Source of the DNA: Scedosporium boydii
Lineage: Eukaryota; Ascomycota; Sordariomycetes; Microascales; Microascaceae
Direction of reading: 5' to 3'
DNA length: 64,000 nucleotides
Assembly: GCA_002221725.1 (NCBI GenBank)
Contig: NJFT01000159.1
Coordinates: forward strand, 31,364 to 95,363
The notes beneath the pieces are model-generated. The model was not told where the DNA came from. It did no database searches and saw nothing but the letters and a program-made list of their open reading frames with translations. Numbering within the stretch: position 1 is the stretch's first letter; each line of letters begins with the position of its first letter. Made by a program: the position numbers and the translations under genes. Shown in pieces: positions 45,653-58,488 of this stretch.

Positions 45653-46738
45653 GCCTCAGATTATTATGGTAACGGCAGTTGCCCCCTCACGAGGATAGGA
45701 GTAAAAGAGGAGAGAAGACGAGGGGGAAGAGATAAATGAACAAATGAAAGAAATAAAAAGGAAAGACAAAGAGGATAAACCAATGGATACTTCACTGAAT
45801 TTTGGACGGGGCTCTCTAAATGGCCGGCACCAGTGTTGAGAAACGGAAAGCCTCCCGCGAACCACAACCACTGGGAGAAAATGGAGAGAGACCATTTCCA
45901 TTTGGTGAAAATCGATTATTTCCAAAGGCACGTGCCGAGCTGTTGCGTAACAATCCCAGATCTGGCGGTGAGCTACCATGGTCCATGTCCAAGCCCAACC
46001 TGCAAACGACGGAATGAATTGGTTATACTGGCTCCTTCCCTTCATTATCCAATAGAGTAAATGAGAACCAATGCCGCTGCTATCCCAGTTGCGCTACGCT
46101 ATAGAGCGAAGAAAGAACAGATCTGAGGAAAACCAGTCGTCCCACCTCCGCTCGTGCCTAGGGTGTGCTTCTGACGATTCCTTCTTTGGACCTAAGCGAA
46201 TCCTGCCTCGTCCTGGACAGTGGTGAGAAACGTGAGAAAATTGACTTTTTCTGTTATAATCTAAGTCTAGCTTTGGCCCCTACACAATTCGCCCAAAAGC
46301 AACATTCTCCTAAAATACGCCGCGGAATGGAGGTCGGTCTTTCACCCCATTAATAGCTCTCAAGTGATCCAAGAATGACACCGTGCTCGATGCTGTTTCC
46401 CAACTTGACCGCTTCGACCGGCCGAAGAGAAAATTGCTCAACGCAACTTGCTCCCCTCGTGCACAGAAGCGGCACAGACACACAAGAATGACTCATGCCT
46501 TTGGATTTGCTAAAGAGGACGCTCACGACGTAGTCCACCCGGTTGCGGGCGCGTGAATAATATGCCAAGCATTGGGCGGGAGCAGTCTGAGCCGCGTAAA
46601 ATAGATCAAGCTTCGACACATAAGTTAATACCAATATCAAGGTATTCCACGCCTTCAACCCTGAACAGATACCGGTCTCTTGATCAGAATTGCTACGTCG
46701 GAGGCTGGGTGAAACTTTCCGAAATCTTCGGCACAGCA
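45653..46738. other. Intergenic region, no gene seen
   Basis: About 1.09 kb. Frames up to 129 codons (45656-46045 and 46350-46739, minus) lack domain content and overlap likely promoter or 3' UTR. The part near 46738 follows the LrgB stop codon. Confidence 0.45.
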
Positions 46739-48667
46739 CTAAAGCACAAGCGACCTGATTGTGCTCGCAAGCGGTGGAATAGAAGTCAGCGACACAGTTA
46801 TAGTTCCGAACAAGCTCATAGCTAAACTGGACATGGCAGCGGCTCGAGGATCGGACTGGAGAAGGAGCGCAGTGATGATGGCGCCTGAGTTGGCACCTAG
46901 GGTAATTCCGCGAGTGATGAAGTCCTCTACCAAAACATCAACATGTTAGTCGAAGGCTGTCTCTTGATATTTGACGGGGATCTAGAAACCTGCCTTTGGG
47001 AACCCTCATCCAGGTCAAGATACGCCGGCCGAAAAGGGCACCCAGAATGCCGCTCATGACCGCAACGGCGGCCACAGTGTTGATATCCCCGCCCAGATTC
47101 TGAGTGGCGGGTAGAGCAAGGGCGAGCGTCAAGCTGCGGGATGCCAAAGCGAGAGAGCGTTGTGCACCGATCCCAATGGCAAACGAGGCAACGGGATAAG
47201 CGAAAATCGAAGCTACTGATAAAGCGAGAGTTGGTAGGAGAATGACGAAGAAGTGCTCTCGCAACTCTCGGCGATAACGGTGCATGGGTAGAGCAAGAGC
47301 GACAATCCCGACGTCGAGCGCAGCGCCGAAGATGTCACCGGCCCCGGGAGGTCTCCGTTTATCAGGCTGAGAGAGAAGGGAATAAAAGTTGACCCCGGTC
47401 TTGAATTGCCGTAATGCAGTGTTCAAACTATCACCCCGGATAGCCGCAAACGCCCAGATCAATAAGACGGACGCTGTCGACGAGACTAGGAGTGGATGCA
47501 GATATGTCCGATGCCTTGCGGGGATGTACAACGAGGCGAAGTAGGTCAGAACGCAGCAACTCAGGTGCAGCGGCATAGGATACCCCGTCGTGTAGTACAC
47601 AGGAATTCCGGCTAGCGAGATTGGGGCATATATGAGAGTATTCAGGTGGCCAGCGATATGAGCCGCCCATGATGCCGCACGAGGCGACAACGCAGGCACA
47701 ACCTCTGGCTCCATGTAGCTGGTCTGCGCGCTGGCGGGATCCCTCAGATCAGGATCCGGAATAGAATCTTGAGCTGGTTGGGGCTCTTGTCCGAGGCCCC
47801 CTTGTCGGCGAATTGGTGCCGTTGAGCCTCCAAAAACGGTGGCAGGGCGAGTGGGCACAACCGGGGGATTGAGGGTCGCTTCGCTGGCACTGACTGGCAC
47901 GACTCCGACTAGCTCCGTACTAGTATCGTCTTCTTCCGGCGATTGCTGATGACTCTTCTTCCGAGAACCGAAGAGCGCTTGGAGTCCCCGGGTAAAGAAG
48001 GCTGTGAAAATCACCATAATGACCCAGCCGAGCACTTTCGCAATCCGGGTCAGCAATCAGCGTCGGGGCTGAGTTCCCGGTGGATTAAACGTACCGAATA
48101 CCGCAATGATCTTGGCGACCTCCACGCCGCTGATTGGCGTGCTGAGAGGGAGCGTGATGAAAGAAGGAGCGAAGAATAGGTTGATCCATCTCATGGCCCA
48201 GCCTCCCTGCAAAAAGAACTGAGCGTCTGAGGGCAGAAGAAAAAAAACATAAGCATTGTTAATCGATAAACTTACTGGAATATCGACAATAGACACAAGC
48301 CTTTTCGTGCGAGAATTTCCCAAAACCGCCTCCGACAGAAGTAAAGCGACGAACAGAATAATCAAGCCGGCGACCGAAGGTGGAAACGAAAAACCGGCGA
48401 GCTTTAATAGCGCCTCGATCCCGAAGCAATACGCAAGGATGCAGAAAACGCCGAAGGGAATTAAAATCAGAGAATTAAGCAGCTTTATTTTGGAAGAGAC
48501 AAGTGCCTGTATGAATGTTGAGCGTCAGTCGTTTTTCGAGGAGCGGACCTTACACTCTCAAGTTTGGCAGGAGCAATTGCGCAACTAACCAACTTCAGGG
48601 CCAGGAACGCGTCGCATGCTGCCCCACGAGCTCTTTCAGCCCGGCTCCGAGAAATTGTCGCCGTCAT
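46739..48667 (-). CDS. LrgB-family membrane protein (fungal PLGG1-like)
   Basis: 561 residues from five exons: 48667-48554, 48506-48276, 48206-48095, 48034-46994, 46926-46739. Helices of the N-terminal LrgA-like part (LILIPFGVFCILAYCFG, VAGLIILFVALLLSEAV, WINLFFAPSFITLPLS, VLGWVIMVIFTAFFTRGL) are followed by a Pro/Glu-rich cytosolic linker and the LrgB domain (SFAIGIGAQRSLALASRSLTLALALPAT, then EDFITRGITLGANSGAIITALLL and MSLFGTITV). In bacteria LrgA/B act in murein hydrolase control; in plants the fused form moves glycolate and glycerate across the plastid envelope. The fungal role is unknown. The third intron (48094-48035) removes an apparent TGA and restores AVFVLGW. The last intron needs a GC donor (AAAG|GCAGGT), because only then does the conserved EDFITRGITLGAN stay in frame. 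Confidence 0.85.
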
Positions 48668-51600
48668 CACCAACGTTGATACTGCCTTCGCCGAGTGGTG
48701 GGTTTGCAACACGGTTGGCTGTACTTCCAATAGTATAATGGTCTTGTCTTCTGTGCAGGGGGGTTTAATATGCTGAGAGGAGGCCCTACACACCCCGGGC
48801 CGCCTCGGCCGCACATCCTCTTTCCCGGAGATGACTCAGGACTCTCGAATGCCGAGGGAGTTTGTTGTAGTAAAAATGTAGTATAGCGTAAAGCCGTAAA
48901 GCGTATCGCTGCCATTAACGCCCTTTTCCATGGTTTGTAATCCTCAGGCTAAAGCGTGTTTGGCAATCGCAACTCGGAGACCACTTTAGCTCCGTTCCAT
49001 CTCCGAAGCAGAACGTGTGTAAGTGAGAATTTACAGGCAGGTAAGAATGGATGGCAATAGTTGCGAACGGAGTAGAAGAGGTGAAGGAAGTGAGAATCAG
49101 AGCAACTCGAAATTAATTTTCTATCTTTTTGGTCCAGTGTTTCAAACCGAGCTCTTGCGAACCGCTTTGAACGAAGTATCTGCCTGTCAAGACTGCTGGT
49201 TCCGTTCTGACGCAGGCAACTCGATGCTATCGGCGCAGAAAGAGCAATAACGCCGCTCAATGTTCCGAAGATGGCAGAAACGAAGTACTATCCTCCCTTC
49301 AACTCGATGAGCCATTCGGTTCCAACACTCGCTCGTTCCCGACTCCTCGATAGGTGTACCGTCCCTGCCTGCATAGGACCCAGGATTCCCCCAAGACTGC
49401 AGGTTAAAACTTGGCAAACACACAAAGGAGACTCGAGGAACTCAGTTTTAATCTGTAGAGAGCGAACCCATGTATCTGAGCTGGAAAGTTGATCCGTATT
49501 ACGAAACAAATTCTGAGGTGTAACTTGCTCACCGCTCTACTCGTTCACGGATTTATACTCTTATTAAATGATGGGTTTCATGTCATTTGATTGACAAACT
49601 AAATCTATCTAAAACTATCTAACTAAAACATCAGAGACAAAGGAGAAACAGTGCAGATTTGATGAGAATCTGTGCAAATGAAGTCTATACAAATGAAAAT
49701 CTGGGTAAATGAGAGTTCATACAAATCAAAACCTATACCTGATCCGGCCAAAAAAAAAAGTCTAAAAATACCTGCATAACCAAAGAAGCCAGTCCATCTT
49801 TCTATTGCTAGAACCAGCTCTCGTAGATCTCACGGGCAAAAGGGCCCGTTTGATGTGCACAGTAGCCGAAGCAGTGTGGTATAGTTGTGCCGTGAGGCTC
49901 CAGCAAAGAGACTGGGATACCATTCCCATTCCAAAACGAGTGTCTGGTGAGTTAATGGCCTCGTCTAAGTCGACGGCGGCATCGGCGGCAAATATCGTCC
50001 CACCAGATAGTATTACGATATTGAGTGTACTTTCGGCAGAATGGACGTAGATTGCGGGGACAATAGTCTGATTCGCCAGGGACTATTTCGGTGGCTCTGT
50101 GTTCCGCAGGCGTACGTGGTGGTCACCTTAACGAGGTAGCACATCTTGACGACATGTAACTATCAGCATCTCGTGAAAACTTGACGTGCGGTGTGTGAGT
50201 TTCACCGACTTCACATGGAAAGGTTGATATTCGACCCAATATCCAGGGGCAAGGGGGGGCTTGATACGTACCTTGAACGGCTGGGGGTGGACAGACGGCT
50301 TCACTGCCTGTTTTAGTCGTGCGTTGAGGTGATATTGCTAATTTCTTCCCTTTGGCTCACTGAGATTTGGTGTTGCCGAGGCAGTTGGGTAAGATGTGGC
50401 AGCGATTTTGGTGTCTTAGAGGCAACGGTGCAAGAGGTGTAAGAGGGATGTGAAGTATTATTGGAGGCAACTAGGTAAGAAATACAGGAGCATTGGATGT
50501 CTTCGAGGGGGTTGGGTTGGATAGGAGAAAGATTCTAAGATGCCAGCGGGATTCTCCAACTTAAATATCCGTAGATTTCATGACATAGTTCAAGCACGAA
50601 ATCGACCGACTGGTCCTCCTCAGCCGATAGGCAGATCGACGAGGCATGGCCTCATCATTCCCACGCATCTCGTGGCGTAATACCGTATCTGAGATCGCCT
50701 TGCCTATCTGCCTCCCGGCATGGCTTACAGCGAAGCAACTATTGTGACCAGTACGTGGGCGTACCACGAGAGAGCCGAAAAATGTGTATTTTTGCTCCTG
50801 TGATCACTTTGTGTAAATCCAGTTCATATCCAGACAGTCGCAATACACAGCTGGCCTTCGAAAGGACCTCGACCGTAATCTTAAATTCCAGGCAAGACAA
50901 CGCCTAGGACTCGAGTAAGTATCCAACAGGTGAGATCATGGCCGATGAGGTTGCTCGTGTGGACGTCAGGCGCCCGAAGAGCAGAAAGCCTAAGGACGGC
51001 TGTGCTTGATCTCAACTGTAAAAAAAAAAAAAAAAAGCTCGAGTCCGGCGTTGACATCACGGTCACCATTATTTCGGTCAACCTGGGGGTGTTGGTAGCT
51101 CTCGACGACTCAGGCCAGCTCACTGGTGCCTGATGGCCAGGATAGTGGGCCAAGTCCAAGTAAAGTTTGACCAAAACGCGACAAGTTACACACAGCAAAG
51201 GCCGCGCTAAAGGCCGAGGGGTCGTGGCTGCGCAGGACACAGCCTTGGTCAGGACCCTGAAATCGTGATTCAGTCAGGTAAGGAGCGCACTGTTTGGGCT
51301 CTGTGTCCGTCCATTTCAATTGGATTTCCAAGATCCTGCCAACGACAAGGCATAGATATTCCGTTGGTAGTCGAAATGGTGACCTCGGCGTCAAGCCTCA
51401 AGCTGCGTGTCGTCTTGCAGCAACTGACTAATCCAAGCGGCCGCATTTGACGGCTGTTGTCGCCGAGGCGTAGTGCCATTCTCATATCTCAGAGCTCAAG
51501 ATTAGGCAACAACCGCGCCTGCTTTCCCCACCTCATATCTTTCTCGTTGAACTTCCCCCGAGCTTTATTTATGGCCATCATTCCAACGTGCGCATCGTGC

Positions 51601-51690
51601 GATTGACTTAGTCTTTTGTTACTGCTAGCTCCAACACGTCAACAAGCCATAGACGAGCACTCGGTTCCGATTTACCATCATCCCATCCTC
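48668..51690. other. 3-kb stretch without a credible gene
   Basis: Nothing recognisable. Open frames stay below 120 codons. Visible features are an A/T-rich low-complexity part at about 49550-49770 with recurring ACAAATGAAA-like units, a run of ten A at about 49752-49761, and a run of 17 A at 51020-51036. One or more decayed genes or retroposed sequences could be hidden, but I cannot support any. Confidence 0.5.
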
Positions 51691-52840
51691 ATGCCTTCCG
51701 ATGAATTGAAGGTTCTTCACCTCGCATAATACGAAGATTTTTACTGTACAGCGTCGTATGTGTACAAAGGAAGAGAGTTCTGCATCCTTTTGTGTGACGA
51801 CCCCCCACGCCCCGGATACGATGAGAAGAACGATATCGTGACGGGCTACCTCGAAAAAATAGATGATGTGTCTGCCCATGACGGAACCAATGAGGAGGAT
51901 AACATTCGACAGGATCAGTATCTGCAGCAAGCTGCCGAGGAAATTGGCGAGATCGTGCTGCCGCTGTTGAGGGAGCTTGCTCCCTCGCTTCCAGTGGTAG
52001 ATGTCCTTCTGTCAGAGCCCGACCATTCGCCATTCGGCACATTGGAGGAACTCCTATACCCAAACGTCCCCGAATGCGTCAAGCTACAACTGGTAGCTCT
52101 CAACAGCCGCCTCACATTAGCCGAAGGTCACTATGGTGCCGACATCCCCATGAAGGGCAAACCCATGACTCGTGAGGAGATGGAAGACATTGGCCCGGAG
52201 CTTGACGGGATTCCCAAGTTCGAAGCATCCGAGATCCTTATCACTTCCCGTTACAAAGGCGGCGTGTTCGCCCACGGGGGTTCCGTACGAGGGGAAGAGT
52301 GCGTGTGCAAATTCATCTCTAAAGGCTGGCGGAGTCCGGTCATTTGGGAGCTGCCTGTGCTTATCAAAATTCAAAACGCCAATCTGGATGCTGAAGCACG
52401 AACCTCGGTACTCAAAGGTGATTATTATTTCCGCGGTGTTTCTTTTCTATCATCTACTGGGTGGTTTCGCTAATTCCGTTGTTCTAGGTCTCATTACTTA
52501 TAGGGAAGATATAATAGGCTTCGTCTTGGAGAAGATCCCTGTAAAATTCACGTCGTTGGGCCAAGTTGTCGATGGCGAGACAGGAGAGGTCCCATCCGCC
52601 TTGAAAGAGAAGTGGGTTGCTCAAATTGAGCACACCGTCGCCGAGCTACACAAGAACGACATCATTTGGGGGGATGCGAAGCCGGAAAATGTTCTCATCG
52701 ATGAAAACGATGATGCCTGGGTTATTGATTTTGGAGGAGGCTTCACCTCGCCCTGGGTCGAGTACGAGAACCGCGGGTCCCGCGAAGGCGACCTACTGGC
52801 ATTGGCGAGAATCAGGGATAAGCTTCTTTCCAGTCCGTAG
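51691..52840 (+). pseudogene. Atypical fungal kinase-like gene with premature stop at codon 13
   Basis: From the ATG at 51691 the frame reads MPSDELKVLHLA, then TAA at 51727, then continues in the same frame with YEDFYCTASYVYKGREFCILLCDD and on to 52419. A clean intron (52420-52487, GTGATT to TTCTAG) leads to an exon ending at 52840. The C-terminal exon has the kinase catalytic region: ELHKNDIIWGDAKPENVLID (the HRD position reads WGD), VIDFGGGFTSP with DFG kept, and SREGDLLALARI. No in-frame ATG lies between the stop and MKGKPM at about 52150, so a full product seems impossible unless an unseen upstream exon joins downstream of 51729 or the stop is read through. If the stop is a sequencing error, this is a 330-340 residue kinase-like protein. 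Confidence 0.72.
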
Positions 52841-53374
52841 CTGTAGCATTGTCTGGTTGAACCACAGAACTTTGGAGGATGGCATGCAAGGCTCTCCATT
52901 CGGGCAGCATTGAGACCCCGGCTGCTTTGCTTGAAAGTCGCGAGACGGGCTGGGTGCCGGCATAGAGATTGGGGATCTATCTTCAGCATGTTTTCTCCGT
53001 GTTGTCTTAGTGTTTTTAGTTGGTCCAGTGAGCGTAATTGCGAGGCCTGAGTTTCGAATGATAAAATTTGATAACATTTAGTCTCTACGACGAATGAATC
53101 CAGTAGAAAATGACCCCGGCGTGCACTCCGAACGTCCGGAAGTCCCCGAAACCAACCCAGTCCCAAATGCAAACCAAGACGGCTCTCATGACAAAATGAA
53201 AAATAACTCCAAATGCAACCCGACCCGTATAAACAGCCGCTCAAAGGAGGAAAAACAAACAGTGCATAAAGCTTACAAAACTGGCTCCCTTATCAAGACA
53301 ACTCATCCCTCGCCTCCCCTCGCCTCGCCCCTTTTCCCTTTCCCAAGCGTGAAGCGCCCGCTTAATAGGGAAAA
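52841..53374. other. Short convergent intergenic region
   Basis: 534 bp between the kinase-like relic and the 3' end of the rhodopsin-domain gene. No gene seen; an A-rich frame at 53094-53438 has no recognisable content. Confidence 0.45.
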
Positions 53375-54584
53375 TCACCGTGAGACGGAAATGACAACTT
53401 CCTCATCAGCTCCCTTCTTCTTATTGTCGTCATCGTAATCAAATTTTGTGTGACGGTAATTGTTGTGTGCGAAACCTCGCAGAGGTGGCGCCACAGATTT
53501 GCCCTGGAAGAGGGGCCTCAGCATAGGTATCGAGGCGGCAATGATAGTAATAGCGCCTTCCGCGGTGCCGAATATGAATAGGTACACGTTCGACGCTTGT
53601 AGGCATTAGCAGAGCTTTGATATCGAAACCTCATCCACGTTAATACTTACCGATATTTGGGTCCGAGATGGCATAGATAGTTGTCAACTTAAGGAACGAG
53701 GTAATACCGGCGCTAGCAGCGTGAAATGCAGGTTAGTGCCCAGCTCAATCCGACCCTATCGCGCCCCCTGCCAAACACTCACAATACTCCCATGCTCATT
53801 GCGAACAGAGCTCCGAGCTTCTCCTTCTTATTGATGGACACGTTCCATATTATCTTCCAAGGCAGCATCGCCAGCACGATGTCCACGACGCCGGAATAAA
53901 CTATTATTGCATGAGCCGTCAGTGTCCCTGCGTTTAAAATTCCCATTTGCCTCGACCCCGTCCAGAGCTTACCGGTTCCCATCGTGCCGACGTGTTCGAC
54001 CGTCTCCATCGGCCAGCAAGACCCCTTCATCGTACTGTCCCAAAGCCTCTCCACCGGCCAGCACTGGATCCACTGCGCCGTCGCGTTGGCGCCGAGAACT
54101 AGGTTCGTAGTGATTATGATGAACCACACAAATCTTTTGGTCCAACCACTCGAGATGCAAAGGAGCGTGAGAGCGAAAGAGAGCTTGCTCCAGATAAGGG
54201 CAAGGAGAGAGAAGAATCCCGCCATGTATGAATACATGTTCATTTTGTTGAGCGTGGCGAGATTAACGGCGTAGTTAGGCTTGCCGAGGTCGAGGGCGAC
54301 GCAGACTGACTGCAGAGAAGTCGACACTATCAGTGCAGCCTAGATAAATCACAGGCCTGTCTCAGTATCTTTCTCGAAAAAAGTAACTACCCTGGTGTGT
54401 GGGAACTCACGAAGCTCGCGACGAGAAAGTGGTCATCCCACCAGAGCGATCTCCCCCGCGACACTTTGGAATAGATTCGCAACCCAAGAAATAGGGCCGC
54501 GATGCTTGCAAGCAACCATACTGTTCTATTCAGCAGCGGCCCCAGATTGGGAACATCCATCTCTGGACTGTGCTCTTGGTCCAT
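53375..54584 (-). CDS. Fungal rhodopsin-domain integral membrane protein (PTH11/SAT4-like)
   Basis: 313 residues from five exons: 54584-54411, 54339-53973, 53900-53783, 53712-53651, 53595-53375. Predicted multi-span plasma-membrane protein. Segments typical of the family are WLLASIAALFLGLRIYSKVSRGRSLWWDDHFL (helix 1 followed by the R(I/L)xS/T...W DD motif), KLSFALTLLCISSGWTKRFVWFIIITT, WPVERLWD with a paired Cys, DIVLAMLPWKIIWNVSINKKEKLGALFAMSMGVL, ISDPNI, and FGTAEGAITIIAASIPMLRPLF near the C-terminus. The last 45 residues are polar, with a DYDDDNKKK cluster. Family members include receptors of plant-pathogenic and saprotrophic fungi and proteins of secondary metabolic clusters; ligand and role are unknown here. 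All introns have GT-AG borders. Confidence 0.88.
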
Positions 54585-56239
54585 GGCTATGGTGTGTTGT
54601 GATTGTCGTTCGTTTCTCGCCAAAAAAAAACGAAATCGAAGAGAAAAACTGGAGAAAAGAGAACAAGAGTGGAGAAACGAAACCAGAATTACAGGAACGG
54701 AATCCCTGGTGCCGATGGGGATATTAGACTGTTTATGATGCCAAGTTCTCCGCTCCTCCAGTTCTCCAGTCTGTGGGAACTTGGGGATAATCATCGTCAA
54801 TTCGTGATCCAGTGATATCATTTAAGGCAAATCTCCCATTTATGCCTCGGGTCTGTCACAAGCCGTGTCGCGACATGGCCGATCTCGAGCGGGGATGGAG
54901 AGGTTTAACAGGTTGACGCGTTGTCGATCCGACTCGTATCAGACCCCATTGGACCAAAGTTTGGGGTCTTTCCAGAAGCCGCCAAGAAGCCGCACCGGGG
55001 ATGAAAAAAGTTCATTGATCCCAAGAAATTGGAAAAATCTTCTCTGGGCATGTTGTTTCAAGAGGAAGGGGCCAAGCGTCGTAAATAGAAATCCGGTTAA
55101 CGCCCCGCGGAAGGGGCTTGTTGCCCTCTTCCCCGGAAATATGAGCAGCCGATAGTGGTTGGGGATATGAATTGACGTCTCGCGCTTTGACGGTTGCGAG
55201 GGATGTGACGTTGAGCTCTGGTATTTTTTACCCAATGACCCCGGAATTCTTCAGATGAACAAGATACGGCAATTCTCACCTCCTGCTTGACCTGCGCGTT
55301 GCGGCTGAGAGACGCCACTGCTTCAAGCTGGCGTTTCGCTTCTGCATGATGATGCTAAAAACAGTTAGTTCTCTCCCAGCACCTTTTAGTTCACGGGTAA
55401 ATCGGATGTCTTGCGCCCGTTGTGGTGGGATTGATATCGTGGACAGGACGACAACAAATGATTCAGGCGCGGTTGTGTGGCAGTAATTGATCTATGTATG
55501 CAACAAATACTACATACATAACACCAAGGTGTATGATGGATGGGATGGCATCTCTGCCGTCAATGCAACCTAATCCACTTGCCAGATTTATCCCCGCGGG
55601 CGATTTGCTGAAGGCTGCGACCCCGTGCCCAGTGAAAGATGCTTGCTGATCCCGAATGCCTGCACAAACCCGGAGACGGTCCGGAATATGACCACCGCCT
55701 GGAGTGGGAGCATCTGAGCGATTACTGCTCAACCTGTCGTCAGTGAGGTTTCTCAATTCCCCTTCTGCGTCCCCCACTTCTATCCGGAGCTTCTTTTGGG
55801 GTGTTGACCAGATTTAGGCCGCAATTGCCAGTTCTACCAGAGGCCAATGGCTTTGAAATAATACTGACACTGCCGCGGAATCCAACCTTGGTGGTGATGC
55901 TCCCCGCCCTCCCTTATCAGGTCAGCCTCTAGCAACGCACATCGTGCGTGCATACTGCTGTTCCCTGGTAATATTTATAATCCTCTACCTCGATATTCTT
56001 CCTCGAACGTTGCTCCTACAGCAGGAGCTAGTTTACTAGTCTAGCCGGCCCGGGCATTCCCGCCAACGACCCCACAATACGACGTTGTTGCAAAGCCGGG
56101 ATGAGAAGAAAACTGGAGATTCCCGAGGTAACACCTTCTCGACTCCCTCTCCGGGCCTCCCGCGTTGGTTAACTGTCGTCCTTGTTCATACCAGTCAGTC
56201 GTGTTTGGCCCGAACTGAACAAGGCATACTGATTGACAT
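54585..56239. other. Intergenic region, no gene seen
   Basis: About 1.65 kb upstream of the rhodopsin-domain gene and downstream of the LRR-like gene. No frame above 110 codons and no recognisable product. Confidence 0.5.
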
Positions 56240-58488
56240 TTAGCTCACAAGTGCCTCCCTAAGCTCATCATGAGACCAACGAAGCCGGCCCTCGGAGCTC
56301 TTCTCCCTTGCCTGTTCATACACCGGCATGAAGTCCTCGACAATGGCCTTAGCCTCACCCTCCTCGAGTGCCTTCACCCTCTTCCAGTCTACACAGATTA
56401 GACCGTCATTCTCGAGCTCTTTGCCTTTGTCTGTCGCTGTGCCTTCCGCATCTGCGGTGCTCCTCCCAAGTTTCGACTGGGAAATCAGGTCATCGAGTCC
56501 GGGGATTTTCTCCTCACCATCGAGGGTCATGTCCCTGAAACCCTCGAGGTCTTTGACGATCAAGTTTCCGTCTTCTCCTCTCGTCACGAAGGCGTAGTGC
56601 GCTTCGGTAACTTCAAGATCGTGGTCGCTTGTGACAACCTTGGTGAACAGGATAAAAGCCCACGAGCCGGCTTCGACCTTTTGGCATCTTGGTATGACTT
56701 GGTCGCCGGTTCCGATTTCGCTGCACATGTAGGCATTCGCCGGGACGGGGTAGATACGCCAGGGGTCCTGGTCGAGAGAGGAATGGGTTAGCCGATTACT
56801 AGCTACCAGGGACAAGAAGAGGGGGAGAAATAATAGAGCCATACCTTGATGCCGACACTCAATGCCATTGCCCACTGGTACGGGACATCCTGTGCATTCA
56901 TCATCATTGTCGACTTGTTCTGATGAACAGCTGCCTGCAAGATCTGCGGAAGCCACTCGGTTGCATTCCGAATACCAAGATCCGCATCATGGACGGGTAT
57001 GTTGCGTAGGACGGGCTGGCTGTAGCTCCTGAATTCGAGCCCACGATCGGCCTCCCCGATCGCTTGGGCGGCGACTCGCCAAGCTATACCAGAAGGATCG
57101 GCAACGGTAGGCTCGGGAAACCCCTGGAGTATGAAATGCCCAGCCCATGAAAGGTAATGGAAGATTTGCGTGACGGTGTTGTTCGAGCGCTTCACGTCGG
57201 CCATCATGTTTTCGAGGCTGGAGGCCTTGATGCGAGGAAAGACTTCGCCATTGGCAAAGGGCGCTCGGAGACTTGAAGAGTGTTGGATGTTGTATGTCTT
57301 GTATTTATCAATGGATGCCTGCAAATCCTTGAGAGGCAGGGACGGGGTGTTGAGGGCGGTGATCGATCGAAGGTTTGGGCACAGGTCCACGAGGGATTTG
57401 ATGCTGACGGCCGTGACGTGAGGGTTGTTCGAGATGTCAACTTCGACGATCGAATTGGTCTTTACATTCTTGACGATATCGACAATTGCCTCGTCCGTAA
57501 GCGAGGGCCAGTACGAAAGGTCGAGGGTTTTCGTGTTCAGGTCTTTCAGAGCGTGGGCAACGAGCTGTGCTCCATTCGGGCGACCATCAATTAAGCCCGC
57601 ATTGTGGCGAACGTACCGAAGGAGGCGGCTCTGGAGATTGGGAATTTCAACCGAAGCCAGAGCTTCCAACATGTCTTCGCGTTCGAGGGCCGTCTCAACG
57701 GCCACCTTCAGGGCAAGCTCCGACAGTGACGGCTTAGACTTACCCGCGCCAGAGCCCGAGCCCGAGGGTGAGCTAGGCTCGTTTGTCGGAACAGTGTCGG
57801 ATGTTTGACTTGCACCGTCGACAGGAGAATCCTTCCTAGCCAACCACTCTCCATCAGGCCAAAGGTCGAGAAGAGAGGCGGCATCGATGAGATTCCAGGG
57901 AGCCATAGACGGCGGGAGCAACGCTCTCGATTCAGCGTAGTAGTCGAGGTATCCATCGTCGGTCATGGGCATACGGCCTGGCGTCTTTGGCGTCTTGTCG
58001 ACGTCGTCGTCCTCATCATCACTATCCGATAGCCAGGGATGCAAGAAGCAGTATTTCGGCGAGTCGATATCCGTAATGTCAACGACGGTGAATCCGTCGT
58101 TGTTGTCCGTCTGAGTCCAGTTGGTGCCGACATCGAGAGGGTGCACCCTCGACGCGTACGGACGAACAGTATCCGAATTGCGCGGTTCGTAGCTGCTGGC
58201 GAGAACCAGACAAACGAGCAGGAAAGGAAATGGGATCGCCGATTCCAACGGCTTGTCTTTCATGGCCTTCTCCCGTCTGTCGGCCCACCAAGCATCGTCG
58301 TATGTGGCGGCGTGGGCGAGTTCGTGGCGAGCGAGTCTCTTGTTCTCGGGGTGGCTCAGAATGTGCATCAGTCTCCACGCAGCCTTGATGGGGAGCGTTC
58401 CGTAGGCCCACTGATGGTGGACGACGGCGAGGGTGCGGTAGCGACCGCCGACCCGGGCAATGATCCAGAGCTGATGGCGCTGGCCCAT
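56240..58488 (-). CDS. Conserved-looking fungal protein with a short LRR-like region
   Basis: 723 residues in two exons, 58488-56845 and 56767-56240. I do not recognise a named family. Residues 1-60 (MGQRHQLWIIARVGGRYRTL, HHQWAYG) look like a conserved N-terminal module; about 85-100 is a short hydrophobic stretch; about 155-170 is acidic (DSDDEDDD). Residues 220-255 are Ser/Pro-rich, and about 318-385 contain LRR-like units (TLDLSYWPSLTDEAIVDIV, VEVDISNNPHVTAVSIKSLVDLCPNL). The second exon is Glu/Lys-rich and ends REALVS. The single intron (GTATGG to GACCAG) joins in frame. The long frame, coherent intron and composition make it a real gene; function is open. Confidence 0.8.

Noticed and set aside
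46350..46739. 129-codon frame downstream of LrgB
   Set aside because: Overlaps the LrgB 3' end and has no recognisable content; probably 3' UTR.
48035..48094. Apparent TGA stop in the LrgB gene, suggesting a pseudogene
   Set aside because: A 60-bp intron (GTACGT donor, GCGAAAG acceptor, CTGAC branch-like site) removes it and restores the conserved helix AVFVLGWVIMV.
51020..51036. Run of 17 A, possible retroposon tail
   Set aside because: No element sequence, target-site duplication or truncated gene body could be seen upstream.
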